Source of the DNA: Bilifractor sp002394235
GTDB taxonomy: Bacteria; Bacillota; Clostridia; Lachnospirales; Lachnospiraceae
Assembly (NCBI RefSeq): GCF_052118845.1
Contig: NZ_JBQKGJ010000007.1
Location: forward strand, 79,496-143,495
Direction of reading: 5' to 3'
DNA length: 64,000 nt
Shown: one piece after another, positions 35,862 to 44,830 of the stretch
How positions within the stretch are numbered: the first letter of the stretch is position 1
Layout of the letters: each line of letters starts with the position of its first letter
Notes under the pieces: generated by a model
Told to the model about the DNA's origin: nothing
Database searches by the model: none
Seen by the model: only the letters and a program-made list of their open reading frames with translations
Program-made: the position numbers and the translations under genes

Positions 35862-37601
35862 ATGGCTTTAGACGGTATCACAATATCAAATATCCGCTCC
35901 GAGCTGGAGCATACGCTTGCGGGAGGACATATATCGAAGATCATTCAGCCCGAGCCGGATGAACTGATCTTCACGATAAAAAATAACGCGAAGACTTACC
36001 GGCTTCTTCTGTCGGCAAGTGCTTCTCTTCCGCTGGTCTATATCACGTCTTCCGGGAAGCAGGCGCCGATGAACGCGCCGAATTACTGCATGCTGCTGCG
36101 GAAGCATCTGGCCGGCGGACTTCTCGAATCGGTCACCCAGCCCGGACTGGAGCGTGTGCTCTCCCTGAATGTCCGGCACAGAGATGAGCTCGGAGATCTC
36201 CGGAGCTGGCGTCTGGTCATCGAGCTCATGGGAAAGCACAGCAACATCATCCTGATCAGCGATCAGAACAAGATTGTGGATTCTATAAAGCGGGTATCCT
36301 TCAATGTCAGTTCCGTCCGCGAGGTTCTTCCCGGAAGGGATTACTTCATTCCGGAGACACAGAACAAAAGAGATCCGCTCGACATCAGCGAAGAGGATTT
36401 CAGCAGAGTCGTTTTTTCAAAGGATGCGCCTGTCATGAAGGCGGTCTACGGCGGTCTGCGCGGCATCTCCCCCGTCATGGCTGAGGAAATCTGTTGCCGG
36501 GCCGGCATTGACAGCGACGCTTCCGCCTCGGAACTTCAGGATGCGGAACGGGTACATCTGTATCATACCTTCTCACGAATGATGGACGATGTAAAGAACG
36601 AAAAATTTGAGCCGGCAATCTATTATAAAGGAAAAGATCCCTTCGAGTATGCTTCTGTTCCGCTGACGCAGTACGGAAATCTCAGGAAGGAAGGCTTCGA
36701 TACCATTTCATCACTGTTGGAACAATATTACGCGGAGAAGGAACTCAGAACCAGGATCCGGCAGCGTTCCATTGATCTGCGGAAGGTCGTTCAGACAAGT
36801 CTGGAGCGAAGCGGACGGACCCTGCAGCTTCAGGAAAAACAGATGCATGATACCGAAAAGCGGGAGAAATATCGCATATACGGAGAACTTCTGAATACCT
36901 ATGGATACAGCCTGACGCCGGGAGCGAAGGAACTGAAGGCAGTCAATTATTATAACAACGAACCCACCACGGTTCCGCTGGATCCGACAATGACTGCTGC
37001 ACAGAACGCGAAGAAATATTTTGACCGTTACAACAAGCTCAAGCGAACCGCAGAAGCACTGGAGCAGCGGATCAAGGGCACAGAAGCGGATGTGGAGCAT
37101 CTCGAGAGCATTGCGACATCTCTGGAGATCGCCCGCGACGAAAAGGATCTGCAGGAAATCCGGCAGGAGCTGGAAGACTACGGCTATCTCCGCCATCACG
37201 GACCTTCGGGAAGAAAGAAAAAGCAGGAGGCCGCACAGCCTCTGCACTACCTTTCGTCTGACGGCTTTGATATGTACATTGGAAAAAATAACTTCCAGAA
37301 CGAAATGGTTACCTTCAAAATCGCCTCCGGCAGCGACTGGTGGTTCCACGCGAACGACATTCCGGGCTCCCATGTGATTGTCAAAGCAAATGGAAAAGAG
37401 CTCCCGGACCGCACCTTTGAAGAGGCAGGCAGACTTGCCGCCTACTACTCCAAGGCAAAAAATGCGCCAAAGGTAGAAATCGATTACACGCTTCGGAAGA
37501 ATCTTCACAAGCCCAACGGGGCAAGGCCGGGATTTGTTCTGTACCACACGAACTACTCGCTTATGGCCGAACCGGATATTTCCGATTTGAGGGAGGTATA
37601 G
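35862..37601 (+). CDS. rqcH: Rqc2 homologue RqcH (NFACT protein)
   Basis: This 579-residue NFACT protein adds alanine tails to nascent chains stuck on split 50S subunits, marking them for degradation. It was formerly labelled fibronectin-binding protein A. Domains in order are NFACT-N (~1-190; opening MALDGITISNIRSELEHTL), a helix-hairpin-helix region (~190-240), a long coiled coil (~280-440), and NFACT-R (~455-560; GFDMYIGKNNFQNEMVTF then WWFHANDIPGSHVI). No signal peptide is seen, so a cytosolic role is more likely than adhesion. Length matches Bacillus RqcH. It is monocistronic with its own promoter. Confidence 0.93.
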   Translation: MALDGITISNIRSELEHTLAGGHISKIIQPEPDELIFTIKNNAKTYRLLLSASASLPLVYITSSGKQAPMNAPNYCMLLRKHLAGGLLESVTQPGLERVLSLNVRHRDELGDLRSWRLVIELMGKHSNIILISDQNKIVDSIKRVSFNVSSVREVLPGRDYFIPETQNKRDPLDISEEDFSRVVFSKDAPVMKAVYGGLRGISPVMAEEICCRAGIDSDASASELQDAERVHLYHTFSRMMDDVKNEKFEPAIYYKGKDPFEYASVPLTQYGNLRKEGFDTISSLLEQYYAEKELRTRIRQRSIDLRKVVQTSLERSGRTLQLQEKQMHDTEKREKYRIYGELLNTYGYSLTPGAKELKAVNYYNNEPTTVPLDPTMTAAQNAKKYFDRYNKLKRTAEALEQRIKGTEADVEHLESIATSLEIARDEKDLQEIRQELEDYGYLRHHGPSGRKKKQEAAQPLHYLSSDGFDMYIGKNNFQNEMVTFKIASGSDWWFHANDIPGSHVIVKANGKELPDRTFEEAGRLAAYYSKAKNAPKVEIDYTLRKNLHKPNGARPGFVLYHTNYSLMAEPDISDLREV

Positions 37602-37768
37602 CGGTTCCTTTTTTCGAGCACGAAGCATTAACGTTTCCTTCGAGAGCATGTGGCTCGGAATCACAGCAGGATAACCTCCAGTTTGTGGCACTGGTTTTCA
37701 GATAACTGTTAATTGGGAAAGTATAATTATTCATTCAGATTTTCGAATCATTTGAATAAGGGGATATC

Positions 37769-40255
37769 ATGGCAGATACAAAGAAATTGCTCTCTTCTTC
37801 CTCTAAGAGGGGACGAAAAAAGGGCAGATCGACGGCAAATATCGGCTTTGACCAGCCGGTCCGTACAAAACTGAAGCATCGATATATGGCGGACATCCAG
37901 ACCGGACTGACGAAGGAACAGGTTGAGGAATATACCAGACACGGCTGGGACAACCGGTCGGTCGCACCGCCTTCGAAGACGGTAGGACAGATCATCAAGG
38001 GAAATACGCTGACTTATTTTAACGGAATATTTCTGCTGCTCTCCGTACTCCTGATTATCGCCGGCTCGTATCGTGACCTGTCCTTCCTGCCGATCATTAT
38101 CGCGAATGCAATGATTGGTATCGTGCAGGAGATCGCAGCCAAAAATACGCTGGACAAACTGAACGTCCTGAACGCTCCAAAGGCAAAAGTCGTCCGTTCC
38201 GGCAAGATCAGAACAATTCCGGCGGAAAAGCTGGTCCTCGACGACATCGTTATTTTTTCCGCGGGAAATCAGATTCCCGCAGACGCCGTTATTGTGGACG
38301 GACAGGTGAAGGTCAACGAATCCCTGTTGACCGGTGAATCGGATGAGATTTCTAAGAAACCGGGCGACAAGCTGATGTCCGGTTCCTTCATTGTATCCGG
38401 AAGCTGCTATGCCCGACTGGAAAAAATCGGCGAGGACTCCTATATCAACAAGCTGACGACCCAGGCAAAGGCAGCCAGGGAGGGAGAACAGTCGGAAATG
38501 ATCCGTTCGCTGAACCGGATCGTTATGATCGCCGGCATCAGTATTGTCCCGATCGGAATTCTCCTGTTCTATCAGTCCTACTGGCAGCAGGGGCTCGAGC
38601 TTCAGGAAAGCATCACTTCCATGGTAGCGGCCGTGATCGGAATGATTCCGGAAGGTCTCTATCTGCTCTCCAGCGTCACCCTTGCGGTCAGTACCGGAAG
38701 ACTCGCGCTGAAAAAGGTTCTGGTGCACGATATGAAGTGCATCGAGACACTGGCAAGAGTTGATGTTCTCTGTGTCGATAAGACCGGAACAATCACCGAG
38801 AACAAGATGCTGATTAACGACGTCATCACACTCCCGCCGTATGAGGAGGACGCGACGATACCGGCCATCGAAGAACTGTTGAGCGACTTTTCGGCGGCTC
38901 AGAAGGCGGACAACATCACGATGCAGGCGATGAAGGATCATTTCACCAGCACCTCGGGCGCACGTCCGCTCGCTGTGACCGGGTTCTCCTCCGCCTGGAA
39001 GTATTCCAGCGTCACCTTCCAGAGCGGCGCGTATGTGCTCGGCGCACCGGAGTTTGTCCTGAAGGAGGACTACCACCTGTATCAGGACACCATTGAGGAG
39101 CAGAGCCGGAAGGGCTATCGTGTGCTTGTGTTCGGAAAATATCAGGGAACGCCGGATGGAAACGAGCTGACCGGGAAGGTTACCTCGCTCTGTCTGGTTG
39201 TCGTGAAGAACAAGATCCGGAAGGATGCGGATAAGACCTTCCAGTTCTTCCACCGCCAGAATGTAGAGGTCAAGGTCATCTCCGGAGATAATCCGGTAAC
39301 GGTATCCGAGGTTGCGAAGCAGGCGGGAATCGCGAACTCTGACCTGTACATCGACGCGACGACGCTAAAGACAAAAGAAGATATCTATGACGCGGTAACG
39401 CGGTATACGGTCTTCGGCCGTGTCACGCCGAACCAGAAGCGTGAATTTGTCCACGCGCTGAAGGCGCACGGACGCACCGTCGCGATGACCGGTGACGGTG
39501 TCAATGATGTTCTCGCTCTTAAGGACGCGGACTGCTCCGTCGCCATGGCCGCAGGATCTGACGCGGCGGCTCAGGCCTCCCAGCTTGTTCTTCTCGACAA
39601 TGATTTCGCGCATATGCCGGAAATCGTCATGGAAGGACGGCAGGTTGTCAACAACATGGAGAGATCCGGAAGCCTCTTCCTTGTAAAAAACATCTTCTCC
39701 CTGCTGCTCGCGGTCTTCTCGATCATCGCCGGATTCACCTACCCGCTGAGGCCGTCCCAGATCTCCCTGATCAGTATGTTCACCATCGGCCTTCCCGGAT
39801 TCCTGATGTCACAGATTCCGGATCATACATTGATCCACGGAAGATACATGAGTAATGTCCTTCTGAAGGCAATGCCGGCTGCGCTCACCGATTTTATTGT
39901 TGTTGCGAGCCTGGTTGTATTTGGAGAGGTCTTCGATGTAAGCTCGGTAGATATTTCGACAGCCTGCGCGATTCTGATGGCAATTGTCGGATTCATGATT
40001 CTGTTCCATATCATCAAGCCGATGGACCGGTACAAAACCGCGATCTGGCTTGTGTGTGTTGCGGGCATGACCTTGTTCCTCCTCCTCTTCCATTCCTTCT
40101 TTGGCATTACGGGAATGTCGATGCGCTGCATCATGCTGTTCGTGGTCTTCTCGATCACGACAGAGCCGATCCTCCGATATCTGATCCGGCTCATAAGACT
40201 TGTGAACATCGGATACAACCGGCTGAGGGACCGCTTTTCGGAGAGATTTTCCTGA
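37769..40255 (+). CDS. P-type cation-transporting ATPase, CtpE-like
   Basis: This 828-residue P-type ATPase has N- and C-terminal membrane bundles around the catalytic loops. The actuator TGES motif appears as LLTGESDEI (~190). M4 carries IGMIPEGLYLLSS, followed by the phosphorylated Asp in CVDKTGTITENK (~338) and the hinge MTGDGVNDVLALKDAD (~573). The PEGL-YLL form in M4 and the basic Ser/Lys/Arg-rich N-terminus resemble the Gram-positive CtpE group, for which Ca2+ import has been reported in mycobacteria. Substrate is inference. A TATAAT at 37722-37727 stands 42 bases upstream without a good -35. A strong terminator follows at 40329. Confidence 0.9.
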   Translation: MADTKKLLSSSSKRGRKKGRSTANIGFDQPVRTKLKHRYMADIQTGLTKEQVEEYTRHGWDNRSVAPPSKTVGQIIKGNTLTYFNGIFLLLSVLLIIAGSYRDLSFLPIIIANAMIGIVQEIAAKNTLDKLNVLNAPKAKVVRSGKIRTIPAEKLVLDDIVIFSAGNQIPADAVIVDGQVKVNESLLTGESDEISKKPGDKLMSGSFIVSGSCYARLEKIGEDSYINKLTTQAKAAREGEQSEMIRSLNRIVMIAGISIVPIGILLFYQSYWQQGLELQESITSMVAAVIGMIPEGLYLLSSVTLAVSTGRLALKKVLVHDMKCIETLARVDVLCVDKTGTITENKMLINDVITLPPYEEDATIPAIEELLSDFSAAQKADNITMQAMKDHFTSTSGARPLAVTGFSSAWKYSSVTFQSGAYVLGAPEFVLKEDYHLYQDTIEEQSRKGYRVLVFGKYQGTPDGNELTGKVTSLCLVVVKNKIRKDADKTFQFFHRQNVEVKVISGDNPVTVSEVAKQAGIANSDLYIDATTLKTKEDIYDAVTRYTVFGRVTPNQKREFVHALKAHGRTVAMTGDGVNDVLALKDADCSVAMAAGSDAAAQASQLVLLDNDFAHMPEIVMEGRQVVNNMERSGSLFLVKNIFSLLLAVFSIIAGFTYPLRPSQISLISMFTIGLPGFLMSQIPDHTLIHGRYMSNVLLKAMPAALTDFIVVASLVVFGEVFDVSSVDISTACAILMAIVGFMILFHIIKPMDRYKTAIWLVCVAGMTLFLLLFHSFFGITGMSMRCIMLFVVFSITTEPILRYLIRLIRLVNIGYNRLRDRFSERFS

Positions 40256-40328
40256 TTGAAAATAAGGAGCATACATTTTCAGGATGAATGCTTCTCACGG
40301 CGGATCCTTATTACAATTCACATAAATG

Positions 40329-40385
40329 AAGAGACCGCAGATAAACAGTCCATGATCATTCATGGCGGTTCATCTGCGGTCTCTT
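40329..40385 (+). terminator. Terminator after the P-type ATPase gene
   Basis: AAGAGACCGCAGAT and ATCTGCGGTCTCTT form a 14-bp perfect stem. The interior contains a second small dyad (CATGATCATTCATG). A T-run closes the right arm (CTCTTTATAC). Confidence 0.72.
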
Positions 40386-40417
40386 TATACTTATATGGAT
40401 TTATACTTATATGGAAA

Positions 40418-40455
40418 CGAGGACTGCTGCCCGGCTATGCGGGAAGCAGCCCTCG
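40418..40455 (-). terminator. Probable terminator on the oadA side
   Basis: CGAGGACTGCTGCCCG pairs with CGGGAAGCAGCCCTCG (14 of 16 positions) around a 6-base loop. On the minus strand it is followed by TTTCCATAT. It lies 160 bases past the oadA stop, beyond the dispersed repeat. Confidence 0.6.
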
Positions 40456-40466
40456 TCTCATCAATT

Positions 40467-40560
40467 TACGCGAACAGTGAGCCGCAGCCGAATGCGAAGT
40501 ATTCGTGTGCGGCGAGCGTCGCGATAGCGAGATAAAACTCGCGCAACGTGTTTTATCTCG
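40467..40560. repeat. Dispersed hairpin repeat, 94-bp copy
   Basis: This is the reverse complement of 55278-55372, with one substitution and one single-base length difference. It contains the perfect 11-bp arms CGAGATAAAAC/GTTTTATCTCG at the right end and a second dyad around CCGAATGCGAAGTATTCGTG. A shortened relative is at 9437-9488. Confidence 0.88.
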
Positions 40561-40617
40561 TTTTCAGGTTCTGCCCGGATTGCCCTGCACGGGGCATCCG
40601 GGTATCTATCTGTTCTG

Positions 40618-42033
40618 TCAGACCGGGTAAGCCTTGTCTTCCTTGTCGCCCTTGGAAGCGTCAACGCCGGTCTTCTGCGCGTCTCTGTACTTGAAGAAGT
40701 CCATGGCAACCTGCGGGAACAGCGCATAGCTGAGGGTATCCTCAGGCTGCTCCTTGTATGCGGCAACCTCTTTCTCGAGCTTGTCCATCTCAGGAGCAAT
40801 GTCATCTGCAGGACGATGCGTGATCGGCTTCGTATCGCCGAGTGCTTTCTTCTGCAGCTCCGGATTTACCGGATCCGTGGTCTTGCCGTATTTGCCGGCA
40901 AGGATATCCTTCGTCTCCTGTGTGATCATCTTATAGCGCTCTCCCATGATCACGTTGAATACTGCCTGCGTTCCGACAATCTGAGAAGAAGGAGTAACCA
41001 GCGGCGGATTTCCGAGATCCTTACGAACCTTCGGAACCTCTTCCAGAACATCGTAATATTTGTCTTCTGCGTGCTGCTGTTTCAGCTGACTGGTCAGGTT
41101 CGAAAGCATGCCGCCCGGTACCTGATAAACGAGAGTCTTGATGTTAACGCCCATGTTCTTCGGATTCAGCAGTCCGTTGTCCAGGCACTCGTCTCTGTAC
41201 GGACGGAAGTAATCGGCGATCTCCTCCAGAAGCTTCATGTCAAGGCCGGTGTCATAGGGCGTGCCCTGGAAGGTCTTGACCATAACCTCGGTAGCCGGCT
41301 GGGAGGTTCCCATCGCAAACGGTGACATCGCAGTATCGATGATGTCAACGCCTGCCTCGACTGCCTTCAGATAGGTCATGGAAGCCACACCTGAGGTGTA
41401 ATGGGTGTGAAGCTCGATCGGAAGGCTCGTCGCCTCCTTCAGAGCGGTTACAAGCTCTGTTGCCTCATAAGGAAGAAGCAGACCTGCCATATCCTTGATA
41501 CAGATGGAATCCGCTCCCATCTCCTCGATTGCCTTTGCCTTGGAAGTCCAGTAATCCAGCGTGTAGGAATCTCCAAGAGTATAGGACAGGGCGATCTGTG
41601 CCTCCGCGCCCTTCTCCTTCTTCGCTGCCTTTACACAGGTCTCAAGGTTGCGGAGATCGTTCATGCAGTCAAAGATACGGATGATATCGATACCGTTCGC
41701 AACGGATTTCTGTACAAAATACTCGACCACATCATCTGCATAGGGCTTGTATCCGAGGATATTCTGACCACGGAACAGCATCTGCAGCTTGGTGTGCTTG
41801 AAGCCGTCACGCAGCTTGCGGAGTCTGTCCCACGGATCCTCGTGAAGGAAACGCAGACAGGAATCAAAGGTCGCGCCGCCCCAGCACTCTACTGCATGAT
41901 AGCCGACCTGATCCATTTTATCTACGATTGGAAGCATCTCAGACGTGGGCATACGAGTCGCAATCAGTGACTGATGCGCATCACGAAGAATTGTCTCCAT
42001 GATTTTAACCGGTTTTTTCTCAATTTCAGCCAT
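40618..42033 (-). CDS. oadA: Oxaloacetate decarboxylase alpha / PycB-type carboxyltransferase
   Basis: This 471-residue protein has the carboxyltransferase domain that moves CO2 between oxaloacetate (or pyruvate) and biotin. It opens VKIMETILRDAHQSLIATRM, with metal and substrate motifs ECWGGATFDSCLRFL, LFRGQNILGY and ELHTHYTSGVASM. The protein ends without a biotin domain; the biotin carrier is separate (43505-43909). The membrane beta subunit gene lies upstream, so a Na+-pumping oxaloacetate decarboxylase alpha subunit is the best reading, with pyruvate carboxylase subunit B as the alternative. The leader between oadB and this gene holds a large inverted repeat. Confidence 0.9.
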   Translation of the reverse strand: MAEIEKKPVKIMETILRDAHQSLIATRMPTSEMLPIVDKMDQVGYHAVECWGGATFDSCLRFLHEDPWDRLRKLRDGFKHTKLQMLFRGQNILGYKPYADDVVEYFVQKSVANGIDIIRIFDCMNDLRNLETCVKAAKKEKGAEAQIALSYTLGDSYTLDYWTSKAKAIEEMGADSICIKDMAGLLLPYEATELVTALKEATSLPIELHTHYTSGVASMTYLKAVEAGVDIIDTAMSPFAMGTSQPATEVMVKTFQGTPYDTGLDMKLLEEIADYFRPYRDECLDNGLLNPKNMGVNIKTLVYQVPGGMLSNLTSQLKQQHAEDKYYDVLEEVPKVRKDLGNPPLVTPSSQIVGTQAVFNVIMGERYKMITQETKDILAGKYGKTTDPVNPELQKKALGDTKPITHRPADDIAPEMDKLEKEVAAYKEQPEDTLSYALFPQVAMDFFKYRDAQKTGVDASKGDKEDKAYPV

Positions 42034-42162
42034 TCTAAGCTCTCCTATTTGTTATGTCCCCGCGGAGCATGACGCGTAACCGGTCATGTTCTGCGGGTAA
42101 ACTTATACAGTTTATAGTATTCATGTATACAATGTATCGTACGGCGGCCATTTTCATATCAC

Positions 42163-42260
42163 TGATGTTACTGCTCACCCCAACTATGCACGGCAGGGAT
42201 TTTGCAGTCCTGTTGCCTTCGCAAACTGGCTGTATTCGTGATGCGTGAACAGTAACATCA
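42163..42260. repeat. Long inverted repeat between oadB and oadA
   Basis: TGATGTTACTGCTCAC (42163-42178) and GTGAACAGTAACATCA (42245-42260) match at 15 of 16 positions across a 66-base loop. A smaller hairpin (CCGCGGAGCATGAC with GTCATGTTCTGCGG) lies at about 42059-42097, near the oadA start. It could be an RNA structure that sets the oadB:oadA ratio, or a relic of an inserted element. Confidence 0.6.
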
Positions 42261-42309
42261 CATAGCCCGCCTGCGGGGCATGGCCGTCTTCTGTCGTCAG
42301 GATCCGGTA

Positions 42310-43464
42310 TTACTTGACACCGTATACAGCCATGAAGGTACCGGCTGCTACCGCGGTACCGATAACACCTGCCACGTTCGGTCCCATCGCATGCATCAGC
42401 AGGAAGTTGGTCGGATCTGCCTCCGCACCGACCTTCTGAGATACACGGGCTGCCATCGGAACGGCGGATACACCGGCGGATCCGATCAGCGGGTTGATCC
42501 TGCCGTGGGTCAGGAAGCACAGAAGTTTACCGAGAAGAACACCTCCGGCTGTACCGAAGATAAATGCCACGAGTCCGAGAACGACGATCTTCAGCGTATC
42601 CGCGTTCAGGAATGCTTCGGCACTAGTTGTCGCGCCGACTGAAGTACCCAGAAGGATAACGACGATATACATCAGTGCGTTGGAAGCGGTCTCTGTCAGC
42701 TGCTTAACCACTCCGCTCTCACGGAAGAGGTTTCCAAGCATCAGCATACCGACAAGCGGAGCGGTCGTCGGAAGAATCAGACATACGACTACGGTGATAA
42801 CGATCGGGAACAGGATCTTCTCCAGTTTGGAAACCGGGCGAAGCTGTGCCATCTTGATCTTGCGCTCCTTCTCTGTGGTCAGAAGCTTCATGACCGGCGG
42901 CTGGATGATCGGAACCAGGGACATATAGGAATATGCCGCCACGGCGATCGGTCCCATCAGCGCGGTCTGTCCGAGCTTTCCGCACAGGAAGATGGATGTA
43001 GGACCATCCGCACCGCCGATGATGGAGATGGCTGCCGCAGCCTTTCCGTTAAAGCCCATGAAGATGGCCAGGAAATATGCGACATAGATACCAAGCTGTG
43101 CCGCGGCGCCCATCAGGAAAGAAATCGGGTTTGCGATCAGCGGACCGAAGTCTGTCATTGCGCCGACACCCATGAAGATCAGGGACGGCAGAATTGACCA
43201 TCCGTCGAGCTGGAAGAAGTACCAGAGCAGACCGCCGGCCTGGCTGGAGCCGGAAGCTGTTACCGTCGGCGCCGCCATGATGTCGGGATAGATGTTTACA
43301 AGGAGCATTCCGAATGCAATGGGAACCAGCAGAAGCGGTTCAAAATCATGAGCGATTGCAAGGTACAGAAATACAAACGCAACAACGATCATGATGACAT
43401 TGCCCCAGGAAATATTAAAAAATGCAGTCTGATGAATCAGATTGTTCAGGGTTGTTGCTATCAT
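42310..43464 (-). CDS. oadB: Na+-translocating decarboxylase beta subunit
   Basis: This 384-residue integral membrane protein is the subunit that decarboxylates carboxybiotin and couples it to Na+ export. About ten hydrophobic segments are visible, with family motifs GVGAMTDFGPLIANP (Asp of the coupling site), GGADGPTSIFLCGKL and GVSAVPMAARVSQKVGAEAD. GGAGG stands seven bases before the ATG at 43464. It is shared by oxaloacetate, methylmalonyl-CoA and glutaconyl-CoA decarboxylases, so the subunit itself does not fix the substrate. Confidence 0.95.
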   Translation of the reverse strand: MIATTLNNLIHQTAFFNISWGNVIMIVVAFVFLYLAIAHDFEPLLLVPIAFGMLLVNIYPDIMAAPTVTASGSSQAGGLLWYFFQLDGWSILPSLIFMGVGAMTDFGPLIANPISFLMGAAAQLGIYVAYFLAIFMGFNGKAAAAISIIGGADGPTSIFLCGKLGQTALMGPIAVAAYSYMSLVPIIQPPVMKLLTTEKERKIKMAQLRPVSKLEKILFPIVITVVVCLILPTTAPLVGMLMLGNLFRESGVVKQLTETASNALMYIVVILLGTSVGATTSAEAFLNADTLKIVVLGLVAFIFGTAGGVLLGKLLCFLTHGRINPLIGSAGVSAVPMAARVSQKVGAEADPTNFLLMHAMGPNVAGVIGTAVAAGTFMAVYGVK

Positions 43465-43504
43465 TTTATTACCTCCGGGTGATATGTGCAGAATCTTGCG
43501 GGAA

Positions 43505-43909
43505 TCAGTTCATTGTAGCGAGAACGTCACCGGATTCTACCGCATCACCAACGGCAACGTTAATGGACGCAACGGTGCCGTCCTTCGGAGCAACGACCGG
43601 GATCTCCATCTTCATTGCTTCCAGTGTTACAATCGCGTCGCCGGCGGATACAGATGAACCTACAGCAGAATCCACTCTGACGATTTTTCCGGGAACAGAA
43701 GCGGTAACCGGTGTAGATCCCTGTGCGCCGGAAGAAGCGGGAGCTGCTGCCGGTGCCGGTGCGGGAGCCGGTGCTGCAGCCGGAGCGGGAGCTGCTGCCG
43801 GTGCTGCAGCGGGAGCCGGTGCTGCCTGCTGAACCGCACCATTTGTAATGCCTTCCTCAACGGTAACCTGATAAACGGTACCATTCACTGTAATTGTGTA
43901 ATTCTTCAT
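43505..43909 (-). CDS. Biotin carboxyl carrier subunit of the decarboxylase
   Basis: This 134-residue protein begins MKNYTITVNGTVYQVTVEEG. It has a ~35-residue Ala/Pro hinge (residues ~35-65) and a C-terminal biotinyl domain with the attachment lysine in LEAMKMEIPV near residue 100. It is equivalent to GcdC/MmdC or the biotin domain of OadA. The flexible Ala-Pro linker lets biotin swing between the soluble carboxyltransferase and the membrane beta subunit. AGGAGG precedes the ATG at 43909; the frame is open 10 codons further upstream but without a better start. Confidence 0.93.
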   Translation of the reverse strand: MKNYTITVNGTVYQVTVEEGITNGAVQQAAPAPAAAPAAAPAPAAAPAPAPAPAAAPASSGAQGSTPVTASVPGKIVRVDSAVGSSVSAGDAIVTLEAMKMEIPVVAPKDGTVASINVAVGDAVESGDVLATMN

Positions 43910-43994
43910 AATTGGAATTTCCTCCTTAATTAACGTCAATGAAACGTCAGTAATTAAACGTCAGTCAAGCGTTCCTCTACGAGAACGAAATCTT

Positions 43995-44816
43995 TTATAC
44001 ACGCTTCCATCTTCTGGTACCGACCTTGCGTACCGAACGAACTACATATCCGCTTCCGGAAGGATTGTCCTCCATGGCAGCTGCAATTGCTGCAGCAATT
44101 ACTGCGGCGATCTCGGGATCATTTGCGTCAAGTCTGGCTGCAGAATCTGCTGTGCTTTTTTTGCCAGCCGGAACGGCCGCAGATCTGGTTGCCGCCGGCT
44201 GTTCAGCTTTTTTTGAGGTTGCTGCCCCTGCGCTCTGTTTCGCTTTCTTGGCGTTTGAATCCGGGATAAAACGGAACAGGCTGATCACAACAATCAGGAT
44301 AATCAGAATCGCAAATACGGTGATCAGACCGACGGCCATGTTCTCAGCTGCAGAAGCCATTTTCTCTCCGAGCGAGTACTGCGTCGTCATTTCATAATTG
44401 ACAAGCCCTGACGGAACGATGTTTCCATTTACAACAGTCTCAGCGGTGTTGAAATACATCGTGACATCTGATTTGTAGTGTTCAAAGGAAACAACCGCGT
44501 TTACGACAATTGTCTGGTCACTGGAGTCGTTCTGATTTACGCTGACGGAGTCAACGCTCTTGAATGCTCCAAGCTCGTCTCTGTCTTCCATCCAGGCATC
44601 ATACAGAACGGAGTATCCCTGACCATTCTGGTCAAGGCTCTTCAGATCATCGTCGCTCAGTGTGTATACCTGATTCAGGAAGGAGGTAACCGAATCCACA
44701 TACTGGGAGGCGGTGTCCTCATCCACGCTCGCAAATACAGGCATCGCGCTGAACAGGAAGGTCATGCATAATGTCAGGAGAAGGAGCACAGATATTTTTT
44801 TCTTCATTGTTTTCAT
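43995..44816 (-). CDS. oadG: Decarboxylase gamma (OadG-like) subunit with an external N-terminal domain
   Basis: This is a 273-residue protein. A signal peptide (basic MKTMKKK, hydrophobic core, AMPVFA) is followed by a ~125-residue presumed external domain (~30-155). A single membrane helix (~163-187, AVGLITVFAILIILIVVISL) and an Ala/Lys-rich cytoplasmic tail come next. The end (EIAAVIAAAIAAAMEDN through SVRKVG) resembles the C-terminus of OadG/MmdD proteins, which assemble the complex. Ordinary OadG is under 100 residues and lacks the leader-plus-external domain. Position between mmdA and the biotin carrier supports the call. Confidence 0.82.
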   Translation of the reverse strand: MKTMKKKISVLLLLTLCMTFLFSAMPVFASVDEDTASQYVDSVTSFLNQVYTLSDDDLKSLDQNGQGYSVLYDAWMEDRDELGAFKSVDSVSVNQNDSSDQTIVVNAVVSFEHYKSDVTMYFNTAETVVNGNIVPSGLVNYEMTTQYSLGEKMASAAENMAVGLITVFAILIILIVVISLFRFIPDSNAKKAKQSAGAATSKKAEQPAATRSAAVPAGKKSTADSAARLDANDPEIAAVIAAAIAAAMEDNPSGSGYVVRSVRKVGTRRWKRV

Positions 44817-44830
44817 ATCTTCAACCTCTC

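Larger units (their letters stand above)
40256..40617. other. Convergent intergenic region with two terminators and a dispersed repeat
   Basis: No gene is present. The region holds a terminator for the P-type ATPase, a second hairpin serving the oadA side, a short direct repeat (ACTTATATGGA twice, about 40390-40414) and one ~95-bp copy of the dispersed hairpin repeat next to the oadA stop. Confidence 0.7.
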
